In this document: positions 1-6,230 of the stretch, one piece after another
How positions within the stretch are numbered: the stretch's first letter is position 1
Layout: each line of letters begins with the position of its first letter
Assembly: GCA_964564225.1 (NCBI GenBank)
Contig: CAZMAF010000068.1
Coordinates: forward strand, 1-7,082
Source of the DNA: RGIG1993 sp964564225
GTDB lineage: Bacteria > Bacillota > Clostridia > Oscillospirales > CAG-272
DNA: 7,082 nucleotides
Direction of reading: 5' to 3'
Made by a program: the position numbers and the translations under genes
Notes under the pieces: model-generated
Databases searched by the model: none
Seen by the model: only the letters and a program-made list of their open reading frames with translations
Told to the model about the DNA's origin: nothing

Positions 1-10
1 ATTTCTACTT

Positions 11-16
11 TGTCAA
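11..16 (-). promoter_or_regulatory. -35 box of a probable divergent promoter leaving the window
   Basis: Read on the - strand, this is a perfect TTGACA inside the decamer TATTGACAAA, the same decamer that holds the dxs -35 at 51-60 on the + strand. Its -10 would lie left of the window, so the promoter cannot be confirmed. If real, a gene is transcribed leftward, back to back with dxs. Confidence 0.45.
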
Positions 17-20
17 TACC

Positions 21-47
21 TTTTTTCAACTTTTTTTAGATTTTTTT
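21..47. promoter_or_regulatory. phased T-tracts (predicted DNA bend / UP-like element)
   Basis: Three T-tracts of 6, 7 and 7 bases start at 21, 31 and 41, an exact 10-bp period. A/T-tracts repeated at helical phase are known to give intrinsic curvature. They sit just upstream of the dxs -35 and between it and the probable divergent -35. AT-rich sequence here could also act as an UP element for the RNA polymerase alpha subunit. The effect on expression is inferred. Confidence 0.55.
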
Positions 48-52
48 AAATA

Positions 53-81
53 TTGACAAAATGCCCAAAACGATGTATAAT
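53..81 (+). promoter_or_regulatory. sigma-A promoter of the dxs operon
   Basis: TTGACA (53-58) and TATAAT (76-81) both match the housekeeping consensus perfectly and are 17 bp apart, the optimal spacing. Transcription should start near 88, leaving a leader of about 65 nt before the dxs ATG. Confidence 0.9.
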
Positions 82-96
82 CAACTTGCATCCATA

Positions 97-117
97 CGCA
101 TTCTATACAAGAATGCG
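97..117 (+). promoter_or_regulatory. leader hairpin / inverted repeat upstream of dxs
   Basis: CGCATTCT (97-104) and AGAATGCG (110-117) form a perfect 8-bp stem around the loop ATACA. It lies about 10 nt after the predicted transcription start and has no T-run, so it is not a terminator. It could protect the 5' end of the mRNA or be a repressor operator placed directly downstream of the promoter. Confidence 0.55.
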
Positions 118-141
118 CAACAAAATCACCTGAAATCTTGC

Positions 142-147
142 AAAGGG
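142..147 (+). promoter_or_regulatory. ribosome binding site that fixes the dxs start
   Basis: AAAGGG lies 5 nt before ATG 153. The longer reading frame from TTG 138 would have this site inside the gene and no Shine-Dalgarno of its own, so ATG 153 is preferred. Confidence 0.75.
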
Positions 148-152
148 CAGCT

Positions 153-1991
153 ATGAACACAGAGTATTCCTTTTTAAATATACCTGATCTGCAATCCTAT
201 ATCAAAACGCTGACACCGGAAAAAGCCAAAGAGCTTGCCGATGAAATCCGCGCAATGCTTGTCGACTCAACCGCCAGAACCGGCGGACATCTCGCTTCCA
301 ATCTTGGCGTCGTCGAGCTTTCCATCGCGCTTCACAAAGTCTTCACAACGCCGAATGACCGCATCATATTTGACGTGGGACATCAATCCTACGTCCACAA
401 GCTCTTAACGGGACGCGGTAAGGATTTTGATATGCTCCGCAAGCCCGGCGGCATTTCGGGATTTACCAAGCGTGCAGAAAGCAAGCACGATGCTTACGGT
501 GCAGGACACAGCAGTACTTCCCTCTCGGCAGCCATTGGTTTTGCGACAGCCGACAAGCTCGCAGGACGCGACTCTTATACCGTAGCCGTTATCGGCGACG
601 GCTCGTTCACGGGCGGACTTGTGCACGAGGCTCTCAACAATATCGACCCCGCGCTCCGTCTGGTGATCATTCTGAATGAAAACGAAATGTCGATTTCCAA
701 AAACATCGGCGGCGTTGCGCGCTACATTGCCAAAATTCGCTCTCGGCGCGGTTATCTGCGCTCCAAAACGCTGACGCACCGCATTCTTTCGCATATTCCG
801 CTAATCGGCAAAGGACTCATCCGCATTATGCGATGGAGCAAAAAGGCTCTTAAAAATCTGCTTTACGGCAGTAACTATTTTGAGGATATGGGGCTTTACT
901 ATCTCGGTCCTATCGACGGCAACGATTACGAAACGGTGGAAACCCTGTTAAAAGAAGCCAAGCGTGCCGGACAAAGCACCGTTATCCATATCAAAACCGT
1001 TAAAGGCAAGGGCTACGCGCCCGCCGAAGAAAACCCCAACCGTTACCACTCGGTTTCTCCCGAAGGCAGCACGAGCCAAAAGAATTTCTCACAAGCGCTC
1101 GGTGAAATTCTCGCAGAACTTGCCGAAAACGATCCCGACATCATCGCCATCACCGCGGCAATGGAGGACGGATGCGGGCTCTACTCCTTCGCCGAAGCTT
1201 ATCCCGACCGATTTTTCGACGTCGGAATTGCCGAAGAACACGCCCTCATTTTCGCAGCAGGACTTTCACTCGGCGGTAAAAAGCCGATCGTTCCGATCTA
1301 TTCCTCCTTTTTGCAACGCGCTTACGACAGCATTCTGCACGACGTTGCGCTTCAGCGTGTTCCAATGGTCGTGCCAATCGACCGCGCCTCTCTTGCCTCG
1401 CAGGACGGGCCAACGCATCACGGCATTTACGATGTCGCCTTTCTTTCTACTATTCCCGAAATTGAAATCTTTGCCCCAACAACGTTCGCTTCTCTTTCCC
1501 ATTATATAAAGGTAGGACTTTCATCAAACGTCGCCACCTTCGTCCGTTATCCGAACTCTGCCGAGCTTTGCAACGAGAATTTTGTCCCCTACGGCAACCA
1601 CCTTCTTATCAGCAAGACTGCCGCCCCTGACGGCTATCTGCTCACCTATTCCCACGGTGTCGTCGAAGCCGGGCGCGCGCAAGCGCTTCTCAAAGAGCAG
1701 GGCTTCTCGCTTGCCATCATCGTTCTTGAAAAGCTGAAGCCTTTACCGACAAACGAAATTCTCGAAGTCCTCAGGAACAGCTCGGAACCGATCGTCTTTC
1801 TCGAAGAGGGCATCCGCACGGGCGGCGTTGGCGTAGCGCTTTACGATGCCATCCGCACCCATCCTGCAATGAAAGACCGCGCCTATACCACCCTTGCCAT
1901 CGACAGCTTTGGCGAAGGAAAGCGCGGCGAAAGCCTGTACCGGACGCTCGGCATCTCTGCCGAAGACGTTATCCGCGTTCTGCGCAGCTGA
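153..1991 (+). CDS. dxs: 1-deoxy-D-xylulose-5-phosphate synthase
   Basis: This 612-residue cytoplasmic enzyme makes 1-deoxy-D-xylulose 5-phosphate from pyruvate and glyceraldehyde 3-phosphate using thiamine diphosphate. It is the first step of the MEP isoprenoid pathway, and its product also feeds thiamine and pyridoxal synthesis. Visible landmarks: TGGHLASNLG with His46; DVGHQ at 74-78; the SGF-KR-ES segment at 102-110; GAGHSSTSLS at 116-125; the cofactor GDGS at 148-151 with Asn175; the catalytic Glu361 in IAEEHA; Asp418-His422 in the DGPTHHG motif; Arg411 and Arg465, which match the substrate-phosphate arginines of E. coli Dxs. The length equals that of typical Dxs (about 620). Two family motifs deviate: IAEQHA reads IAEEHA, and RYPRG reads RYPNS. 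It is the first gene of a probable operon, with the TIR gene 29 bp downstream. An in-frame TTG at 138 would add five residues but lacks a ribosome binding site. Confidence 0.96.
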   Translation: MNTEYSFLNIPDLQSYIKTLTPEKAKELADEIRAMLVDSTARTGGHLASNLGVVELSIALHKVFTTPNDRIIFDVGHQSYVHKLLTGRGKDFDMLRKPGGISGFTKRAESKHDAYGAGHSSTSLSAAIGFATADKLAGRDSYTVAVIGDGSFTGGLVHEALNNIDPALRLVIILNENEMSISKNIGGVARYIAKIRSRRGYLRSKTLTHRILSHIPLIGKGLIRIMRWSKKALKNLLYGSNYFEDMGLYYLGPIDGNDYETVETLLKEAKRAGQSTVIHIKTVKGKGYAPAEENPNRYHSVSPEGSTSQKNFSQALGEILAELAENDPDIIAITAAMEDGCGLYSFAEAYPDRFFDVGIAEEHALIFAAGLSLGGKKPIVPIYSSFLQRAYDSILHDVALQRVPMVVPIDRASLASQDGPTHHGIYDVAFLSTIPEIEIFAPTTFASLSHYIKVGLSSNVATFVRYPNSAELCNENFVPYGNHLLISKTAAPDGYLLTYSHGVVEAGRAQALLKEQGFSLAIIVLEKLKPLPTNEILEVLRNSSEPIVFLEEGIRTGGVGVALYDAIRTHPAMKDRAYTTLAIDSFGEGKRGESLYRTLGISAEDVIRVLRS

Positions 1992-2020
1992 TCCCAATTT
2001 AATCACGAAAGGATAAAGCT

Positions 2021-3793
2021 ATGTCACAAAACCGCACGTGGTCCGACTATTCAAACGAAGAAAAGCTTTTAATCATCGAGTCCTATCTCGAAGGCGTTGC
2101 CAAACTCGATTCCGACGACCGCGAGGTACACGCCAAACACCTCGAATGGCTGCGGGAGCATCTTCCCGCTCATCGCGACAATGCCCGGAATTACGTTTTC
2201 ATCTCTTACTCGCATCTCGATTATAAAGACGTATATCACGATCTCGCCTTTTTTTCCTACAATTCCGAAACACGCCTGCGTTTCTGGTATGACGAAGGTC
2301 TGCCCGCGGGAAAAGATTGGGCAAATGCGGCAAATGCGCGCATTTGCGATCCCCACTGTGTCGGCGTGATTTTTTATCTCAGCGAGCCTTTTCTGCGAAG
2401 CCCCTCGGTCAGACAGGAAATTGAGCTTTTAAAAGCATCCGGAAAGCCCTTCGTCACCATCGCTTTGAAGGACGGCAAATACTCCGCGCGCTCCATTCTG
2501 ACAAAAGCAGAAGACAAAGCGCTTCTTGACGTGCTGAGCGAAACTTTTCCCGATGAAAACACCGCCCTCACCTTTCAACACGATTACGAAAACAAGCTTT
2601 ACCGCATCCACAAGATTGCCTCTGTCTTCAACGTCACGGAAGACGTTTTGTCAGATTTTGTCTGCGAAGAAATCGAGGACGGACTCTCTTTGAAAGAATA
2701 CGTCGGCAAAAAAACCGAGATCCATATTCCCGAGCGAATCGGGAACAAGAATATCGTCGAAATTACGGCAGAATTTAAAAATGCCGTTACGCTGTTTATC
2801 CCCAAAACCGTCAAGCGTATTCTGCCGCATTCCATCGCGCCCGACCTTTACGAAGATATCGAAGACGAACAAACGGCAACAATATTCCGTATAGCGGAAA
2901 AATGGTGCGGCGGCTATCAGACGGTAGAACGCCCGCTCGGCGTTTGCCCTCAGCTCGAAGCCATATACGTTGATAACGAAAACGAACACCTTTGCGACTG
3001 CGACGGCGTTCTCTATACCGCCAACGGCAAGCTTTTGCGTTTTCCGCCCAACCGCCAGGATACCGAGGGCGTATTAGACGGCGTTTCCGTCATCGGACAG
3101 TGCGCATTTGCCGACTGCCGTTACTGTCTTGAACTTGAAATCCCCTCAAGCGTCATTGAAATCGAGGATGGCGCATTTGACGGCGCTACCCTTTCCTGCT
3201 TTGAGTACGGAAGCAACCTGAAACGAGTCGGACGGGGCGCGTTCAACAGTGCCAATCCCGGACTGATGCTCGACATCCCCACCTCCGTAACGCAGATCGA
3301 CGCATTTGCATATCGCGCGCTTCAGTGCAACAACAGCCTGTTCACAGGCCTCCTTTTCGGCGGCGCTACCGTGATTCCGCGCGGCGCTTGCTTTGCCGCA
3401 GGACTCCGCGACGTTCTTTTTTATAAAACACCCGAACACATCGACACAGGCGCATTCGCACTATGTCACAATCTGCGAAACATAGAACTCGAAGAAGGTG
3501 TTCGTACCATCGGTGACTACGCCTTTATGGATTGCACCGCCATGACGCATGTCATACTGCCAAAATCGCTGGAATACGTCGGCGAGGATGCTTTTTATAG
3601 CTGTACCTCCCTGAAGGTCATCCGCTATAAAGGCTCAACGCTTCAATTTCTGAAGCTCTTTGCCGAAAATCCCTTTTTAAGCGAGGAACAATTGCGCTTC
3701 GTTGTATGCAATGACCGTCCCCTGCGCCGCCTTGCCGCCCGCCGCCTCATCAAACGGATCGAAAAAGCGCGTAAGCTGTTAGACATCGACTGA
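2021..3793 (+). CDS. TIR-domain protein with BspA-like leucine-rich repeats
   Basis: The 590-residue product has no signal peptide or membrane segment, so it should be cytoplasmic. Residues 1-57 are a charged helical lead. A TIR domain follows at about 58-200: strand A and box 1 VFISYSHLD (59-67), WYDEGLPAG (89-97), strand VGVIFYLSEPFL (114-125) and SPSVRQEIELL (127-137). Glu133 in this last segment aligns with the catalytic Glu of NAD-cleaving TIRs (the S-x-x-C-x-x-E helix). After a linker, a GVLYTANGKLLRFPPNR segment (329-345) typical of BspA proteins leads into LRR_5-type repeats to about 539, with AF-x-x-C-x-x-L-x-x-I units near 362, 386, 407, 478, 501 and 524. The C-terminus (567-590) is Arg/Lys-rich. 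GAAAGGA lies 7 nt before the ATG. It sits 29 bp after dxs and 11 bp before the SdpI-like gene, so it is probably co-transcribed. TIR-LRR fusions may act in nucleotide signalling or defence. That function, and NADase activity, are inferred. Confidence 0.88.
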   Translation: MSQNRTWSDYSNEEKLLIIESYLEGVAKLDSDDREVHAKHLEWLREHLPAHRDNARNYVFISYSHLDYKDVYHDLAFFSYNSETRLRFWYDEGLPAGKDWANAANARICDPHCVGVIFYLSEPFLRSPSVRQEIELLKASGKPFVTIALKDGKYSARSILTKAEDKALLDVLSETFPDENTALTFQHDYENKLYRIHKIASVFNVTEDVLSDFVCEEIEDGLSLKEYVGKKTEIHIPERIGNKNIVEITAEFKNAVTLFIPKTVKRILPHSIAPDLYEDIEDEQTATIFRIAEKWCGGYQTVERPLGVCPQLEAIYVDNENEHLCDCDGVLYTANGKLLRFPPNRQDTEGVLDGVSVIGQCAFADCRYCLELEIPSSVIEIEDGAFDGATLSCFEYGSNLKRVGRGAFNSANPGLMLDIPTSVTQIDAFAYRALQCNNSLFTGLLFGGATVIPRGACFAAGLRDVLFYKTPEHIDTGAFALCHNLRNIELEEGVRTIGDYAFMDCTAMTHVILPKSLEYVGEDAFYSCTSLKVIRYKGSTLQFLKLFAENPFLSEEQLRFVVCNDRPLRRLAARRLIKRIEKARKLLDID

Positions 3794-3804
3794 TCGGAGT
3801 ACTT

Positions 3805-4176
3805 ATGACCTTTATCGTTATGCTGACCGTATCCCTTCTCATTCCCGCAATCATGATCGGATTCGGATATTATTTCGCCAAAAATCCGCCAAAAAAAATC
3901 AACCCCATCTTCGGCTACCGCACCGCGCGCTCGATGAAAAACGACAAAACGTGGGCATTCGCCCACCGCACCGTCGGCAAACTCTGGCAATACATCGGCT
4001 TCCCGCTTCTTGCCACAGCCATCCCGCTTTTCTTTTTCAGAAACAGTGCGGAAAATACCGTCGGCACAGTCGGCTGCATCATTATGGGCGTGCAAACACT
4101 TTGTCTGATTCTTTCAGTCGTTCCCGTCGAAATTTCCCTCAAAAAGCATTTTGACGACGACGGAAACGAAAAATAA
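3805..4176 (+). CDS. SdpI-family small membrane protein
   Basis: This 123-residue protein has three hydrophobic segments, at about 3-24, 62-79 and 86-107. Between the first two is the family signature: GYRT (37-40), SMKN (43-46) and TW (49-50), followed by AHRTVGK. This places it in the SdpI/YhfL family. B. subtilis SdpI protects against the SdpC toxin and also signals to a repressor, but most short homologues have no known role, so immunity is not claimed here. The start is supported by CGGAG 5 nt upstream. It begins 11 bp after the TIR gene stop and is the last gene before the terminator cluster, so it is very likely translated from the dxs-TIR transcript. The acidic DDDGNE tail is probably cytoplasmic or interfacial. 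Confidence 0.82.
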   Translation: MTFIVMLTVSLLIPAIMIGFGYYFAKNPPKKINPIFGYRTARSMKNDKTWAFAHRTVGKLWQYIGFPLLATAIPLFFFRNSAENTVGTVGCIIMGVQTLCLILSVVPVEISLKKHFDDDGNEK

Positions 4177-4178
4177 AA

Positions 4179-4207
4179 AAGCGATTTCGCTTGCGCGAAA
4201 TCGGCTT
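4179..4207 (+). terminator. hairpin directly after the SdpI-like gene (weak terminator)
   Basis: GATTTCGC (4183-4190) pairs with GCGAAATC (4195-4202) around TTGC, and AAGC/GCTT extend the stem past a bulged G. Only a poor T-run follows (CCTTCT), so it may stabilise the 3' end more than terminate. Confidence 0.5.
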
Positions 4208-4219
4208 CCTTCTATGCAT

Positions 4220-4257
4220 AAAAAACAAGACTCATCTCCGACGAGTCTTGTTTTCTT
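4220..4257. terminator. bidirectional rho-independent terminator
   Basis: AAAACAAGACTC (4222-4233) and GAGTCTTGTTTT (4243-4254) form a perfect 12-bp stem with a 9-nt loop. A T-run follows on the + strand and a six-base U-tract (4225-4220) follows on the - strand. It suits the convergence of the dxs operon with the RNHCP gene region. Confidence 0.85.
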
Positions 4258-4262
4258 TGGGT

Positions 4263-4288
4263 GGCTGTTTTTTTACAGCTCCTTTTTT
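4263..4288 (+). terminator. back-up + strand terminator hairpin
   Basis: GCTGT (4264-4268) and ACAGC (4275-4279) pair around a T6 loop, with CC and T6 (4283-4288) after it. The stem is short. It is the third hairpin in about 110 bp, and its T-run contains the stop codon region of the candidate small - strand ORF. Confidence 0.45.
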
Positions 4289-4367
4289 ATTCAAGCCCTT
4301 CAAAACAAGCACGCTGTTCTTTGGCAAATGCTTCGCTGTCGCAAGCATAAATCTTGCCGTTGTGCAA
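4287..4367 (-). CDS. candidate small protein (26 residues), unknown
   Basis: On the - strand, 26 nt after the RNHCP stop, a TTG codon opens a 26-residue frame ending in TAA. GGGAGG (4382-4377) lies 9 nt upstream, a better ribosome binding site than that of the RNHCP gene. The peptide is polar with two cysteines (Ala-Cys-Asp near residues 8-10 and Ala-Cys-Phe near 20-22), and its residue mix looks protein-like. A GTG at 4376 would give 29 residues but abuts the binding site. It has no homologue I recognise. It might instead be the remnant of a longer gene, or a chance frame. The bidirectional terminator downstream would end its transcript. Confidence 0.35.
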   Translation of the reverse strand: MHNGKIYACDSEAFAKEQRACFEGLE

Positions 4368-4393
4368 AAAACACACCCTCCCGTGCCGTTTTT

Positions 4394-4735
4394 TTAAATC
4401 GTATACTCACCCGAATGTGCCGTCAAAGCGATAATAAGCTTCATATTATCGGGTTGAACCGCCGCATCGTGCGCCGCGCGGCAACGGACGAGCTTTCCGC
4501 ATTTATCACATTTATGAATGATAATATATCCTTTTTTAGGATCAGTCACTGCTGCCACCGCTCGAAGAAGCCCCCGACACCCGTTGGCGCGATCGCCGGG
4601 ATTTTCGTCAACGTGAAGCGACGACAAACAAAAAGGACAGTGATTTCTTGAGCTTTTGCCAAGGGGCAAAACCTCTTTTTTGCAATTTTCACAGATAAAA
4701 CCCGCATCGTTTTTGGCAAAACGTTTCGTTTCCAT
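4394..4735 (-). CDS. RNHCP-domain zinc-ribbon protein
   Basis: The 113-residue product carries the signature that names the RNHCP family: RNHCPFCLSSLHVD at 30-43, followed by NPGDRANGC at 45-53. Four cysteine clusters are visible: C15-x2-C18, C33-x2-C36, C53 and C76-x2-C79, fitting one or two structural zinc sites. The family has no established function. The nearly invariant N-R/DD end of the family reads here as RCRAAHDAA (84-92), a small divergence. The start at ATG 4735 is preferred because GGAAAGG lies upstream (12-nt spacing, rather long) and because family members begin with a short basic lead before F-x-C-x-x-C. ATG 4765 in the same frame would add 10 residues but has no binding site. 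It is divergent from the exported-protein gene and convergent with the dxs operon. Confidence 0.8.
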   Translation of the reverse strand: METKRFAKNDAGFICENCKKEVLPLGKSSRNHCPFCLSSLHVDENPGDRANGCRGLLRAVAAVTDPKKGYIIIHKCDKCGKLVRCRAAHDAAVQPDNMKLIIALTAHSGEYTI

Positions 4736-4789
4736 TTCAAAAAAATACCTTTCCGAATCTGACATAAATACCAACGGTAAACGGCATAC

Positions 4790-4804
4790 TAAAAACGGTT
4801 TTTA
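4790..4804. repeat. odd palindrome between two divergent genes
   Basis: TAAAAAC, G, GTTTTTA is a perfect 7+1+7 palindrome in the 103-bp gap between the RNHCP gene and the exported-protein gene. It could be an operator for either, but no clear promoter could be assigned in this gap on either strand. Confidence 0.35.
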
Positions 4805-4822
4805 CAACAAAAACCAAACCAT

Positions 4823-4829
4823 GAAAGGA
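4823..4829 (+). promoter_or_regulatory. ribosome binding site that decides the start of the exported protein
   Basis: GAAAGGA, identical to the site of the TIR gene, lies 9 nt before ATG 4839. The upstream in-frame ATG 4821 overlaps this site and has none of its own. Confidence 0.65.
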
Positions 4830-4838
4830 TCTATTGTC

Positions 4839-5201
4839 ATGCCGAATGCATCCGGAAGAAGTCTTGCGGCGCTTTTCGCCGTAATCCTTCTCGTTTTCGT
4901 GTCCTTGACGGCGTATGCCGAACCGAGAACGACAGCGCCTGCCGCAACCGACGCAACGACACCCTCGACAAGTATCACCGTACTGCCCGACAGCGATGTC
5001 ACAACGTTACCGATAACGACAGATACGCCGATCTCGTCGAGTATGATGGACACACCCCTGACAACCACGCCCGATACCGCCGAAACCCGTCCTGACAACG
5101 ACGGATTTGCCTATACGGGACTGGTAATTGCGCTCGTTGTCGCAGGACTTGTCATCGCGCTCATCATTCTGCTCGTTCCCAAGAACAAGGACAAAACCTA
5201 A
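4839..5201 (+). CDS. small exported Thr-rich protein with C-terminal membrane anchor, unknown
   Basis: The 120-residue protein has three parts. Residues 1-27 form a signal peptide: a short basic lead, hydrophobic core LAALFAVILLVFVSL and a likely cleavage site after Ala-Tyr-Ala 27. Residues 28-88 are a low-complexity stalk rich in Thr, Pro, Ser and Asp. Residues 91-113 are a single membrane segment followed by the basic tail KNKDKT, which should be cytoplasmic. This predicts a type I protein with a disordered outside segment of about 60 residues. There is no LPxTG-type sorting motif before the anchor; the internal LPITT at 57-61 is too far away. I recognise no family and assign no function. 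It stands alone, with its own terminator 10 bp downstream. The Thr-rich stalk resembles the SecG tail in this window, though that is probably shared composition only. Confidence 0.75.
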   Translation: MPNASGRSLAALFAVILLVFVSLTAYAEPRTTAPAATDATTPSTSITVLPDSDVTTLPITTDTPISSSMMDTPLTTTPDTAETRPDNDGFAYTGLVIALVVAGLVIALIILLVPKNKDKT

Positions 5202-5211
5202 CGACTCACTG

Positions 5212-5241
5212 CCACTCCGCTTTTTCGCGGAGTGGTTTTTT
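5212..5241 (+). terminator. rho-independent terminator of the exported-protein gene
   Basis: CCACTCCGC (5212-5220) and GCGGAGTGG (5227-5235) form a perfect 9-bp GC-rich stem around TTTTTC, followed by T6 (5236-5241). The last two Ts are part of the hprK stop codon on the other strand. On the - strand no U-tract follows the hairpin. Confidence 0.9.
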
Positions 5242-6196
5242 ATGAAAGCGGAACGACCTCGTTACCGTTTTCATCAAGTCCAAACTGCTTCATCAAGCGC
5301 TCCTCAAGCTCAGCGCCCGTATTATAGCCCATCTTCTTCTGACGGTGATTCATTGCGGCGATCTCCAAAATAACCGCAAGGTTTCTACCCGGTTTAACGG
5401 GAATGGTATACGAAGGAATTTTCAGCCCCATAATATCAATATACTCGGTTTCCGTGCCGAATCGGTCATAGCTCTTTTCGGAATTCCATTGCTCGATCTG
5501 TACCACAAGATCGATCTTTTCACTCATTTTGACCGCTCCCATACCGAAAATTCTGCGAATATCGACAATACCGATACCGCGCAGCTCGACGTAGTGGCGG
5601 ATCAGCTCAGGTGCTGAGCCGACAAGCGTCTTATCCGATACGCGCTTGATCTCAACCGCATCGTCAGCAATCAGTCTGTGACCGCGTTTGACAAGCTCAA
5701 TTGCCGTTTCACTCTTACCGATGCCCGAGTCGCCAAGCAGAAGAATACCCTCGCCGTACACCTCAACGAGAACACCGTGGCGGGTAATACGGGGTGCCAG
5801 CGACACTGCAAGCGATGCGATCAGAGTCGACATAAAGGACGAAGTGGGCGTTGTCGTTGACAAAAGCGGCACGTCGTTTTCTTTGGCAAACGCAAGCGCC
5901 TCATCATTGGCGGACAGCCCCGCCGTATAAACAACGGCAACGGGACGTTTTTCAAAAAAATCGTGCAGACGCTTTTGACGCATCCCGTCATCAAGACTCT
6001 GTAAATATAAATACTCCACCTTGCCGATGATCTGAATACGCGATGACTCAAAATGATCGAAAAAGCCGGCAAGCGGAAGACCGGGACGGTTCACGTCACG
6101 GCAAATAACCTCCACCTTGCGCTCGGGCATATATAAAACGCCAAGGGAAAAATCACGGACAAGCTCAGACAATAAAACGCTGTACTGTTCAGCCAT
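5240..6196 (-). CDS. hprK: HPr kinase/phosphorylase
   Basis: This 318-residue cytoplasmic enzyme phosphorylates the PTS carrier HPr on Ser46 and reverses the reaction, setting CcpA-dependent carbon catabolite repression in Gram-positive bacteria. The N-terminal regulatory half spans about 1-130. The catalytic half has His140 (RHGVLVEV), the P-loop GDSGIGKSE at 155-163, IADD at 176-179, the family signature ELRGIGIVDI at 204-213, the DRFG loop at 244-247 and the PVKPGRN segment at 266-272. The length matches the family (about 310). ATG 6196 is chosen because AAGGAGG lies 8 nt upstream and residue 1 matches the usual N-terminus; the frame is open further upstream but runs through the promoter. 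It is a single gene here with no lgt or ptsH beside it. Its stop codon overlaps the T-run of the convergent terminator. Confidence 0.96.
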   Translation of the reverse strand: MAEQYSVLLSELVRDFSLGVLYMPERKVEVICRDVNRPGLPLAGFFDHFESSRIQIIGKVEYLYLQSLDDGMRQKRLHDFFEKRPVAVVYTAGLSANDEALAFAKENDVPLLSTTTPTSSFMSTLIASLAVSLAPRITRHGVLVEVYGEGILLLGDSGIGKSETAIELVKRGHRLIADDAVEIKRVSDKTLVGSAPELIRHYVELRGIGIVDIRRIFGMGAVKMSEKIDLVVQIEQWNSEKSYDRFGTETEYIDIMGLKIPSYTIPVKPGRNLAVILEIAAMNHRQKKMGYNTGAELEERLMKQFGLDENGNEVVPLS

Positions 6197-6204
6197 ATTT
6201 GCTA

Positions 6205-6211
6205 CCTCCTT
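6205..6211 (-). promoter_or_regulatory. ribosome binding site of hprK
   Basis: AAGGAGG on the - strand, 8 nt before ATG 6196, is a full consensus site and settles the hprK start. Confidence 0.9.
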
Positions 6212-6230
6212 AACGGTGCTGCCTACTCTT

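Noticed and set aside
138..152. TTG 138 as the dxs start
   Set aside because: It has no Shine-Dalgarno, and the AAAGGG site would be inside the gene; ATG 153 fits better.
405..794. 129-codon frame on the - strand inside dxs
   Set aside because: It is fully covered by dxs, has no recognisable domain, and is a by-product of GC-biased codons in the real gene.
964..1509. 181-codon + strand frame inside dxs
   Set aside because: It is out of frame with a clear Dxs sequence, and its composition (Pro, Arg, Ser rich) is typical of a shadow frame.
3643..4095. 150-codon - strand frame over the TIR gene end and SdpI-like gene
   Set aside because: Both + strand genes have strong family evidence, and this frame has none.
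4191..4397. 68-codon + strand frame in the convergent gap
   Set aside because: Its sequence is made of terminator stems and T-runs, and it has no ribosome binding site.
4151..4651. 166-codon + strand frame across the terminator cluster and the RNHCP gene
   Set aside because: It passes through three hairpins and lies antisense to a gene with a clear family signature.
5007..5021. LPITT in the exported protein as a sortase motif
   Set aside because: It is about 30 residues before the membrane segment and lacks the LPxTG glycine.
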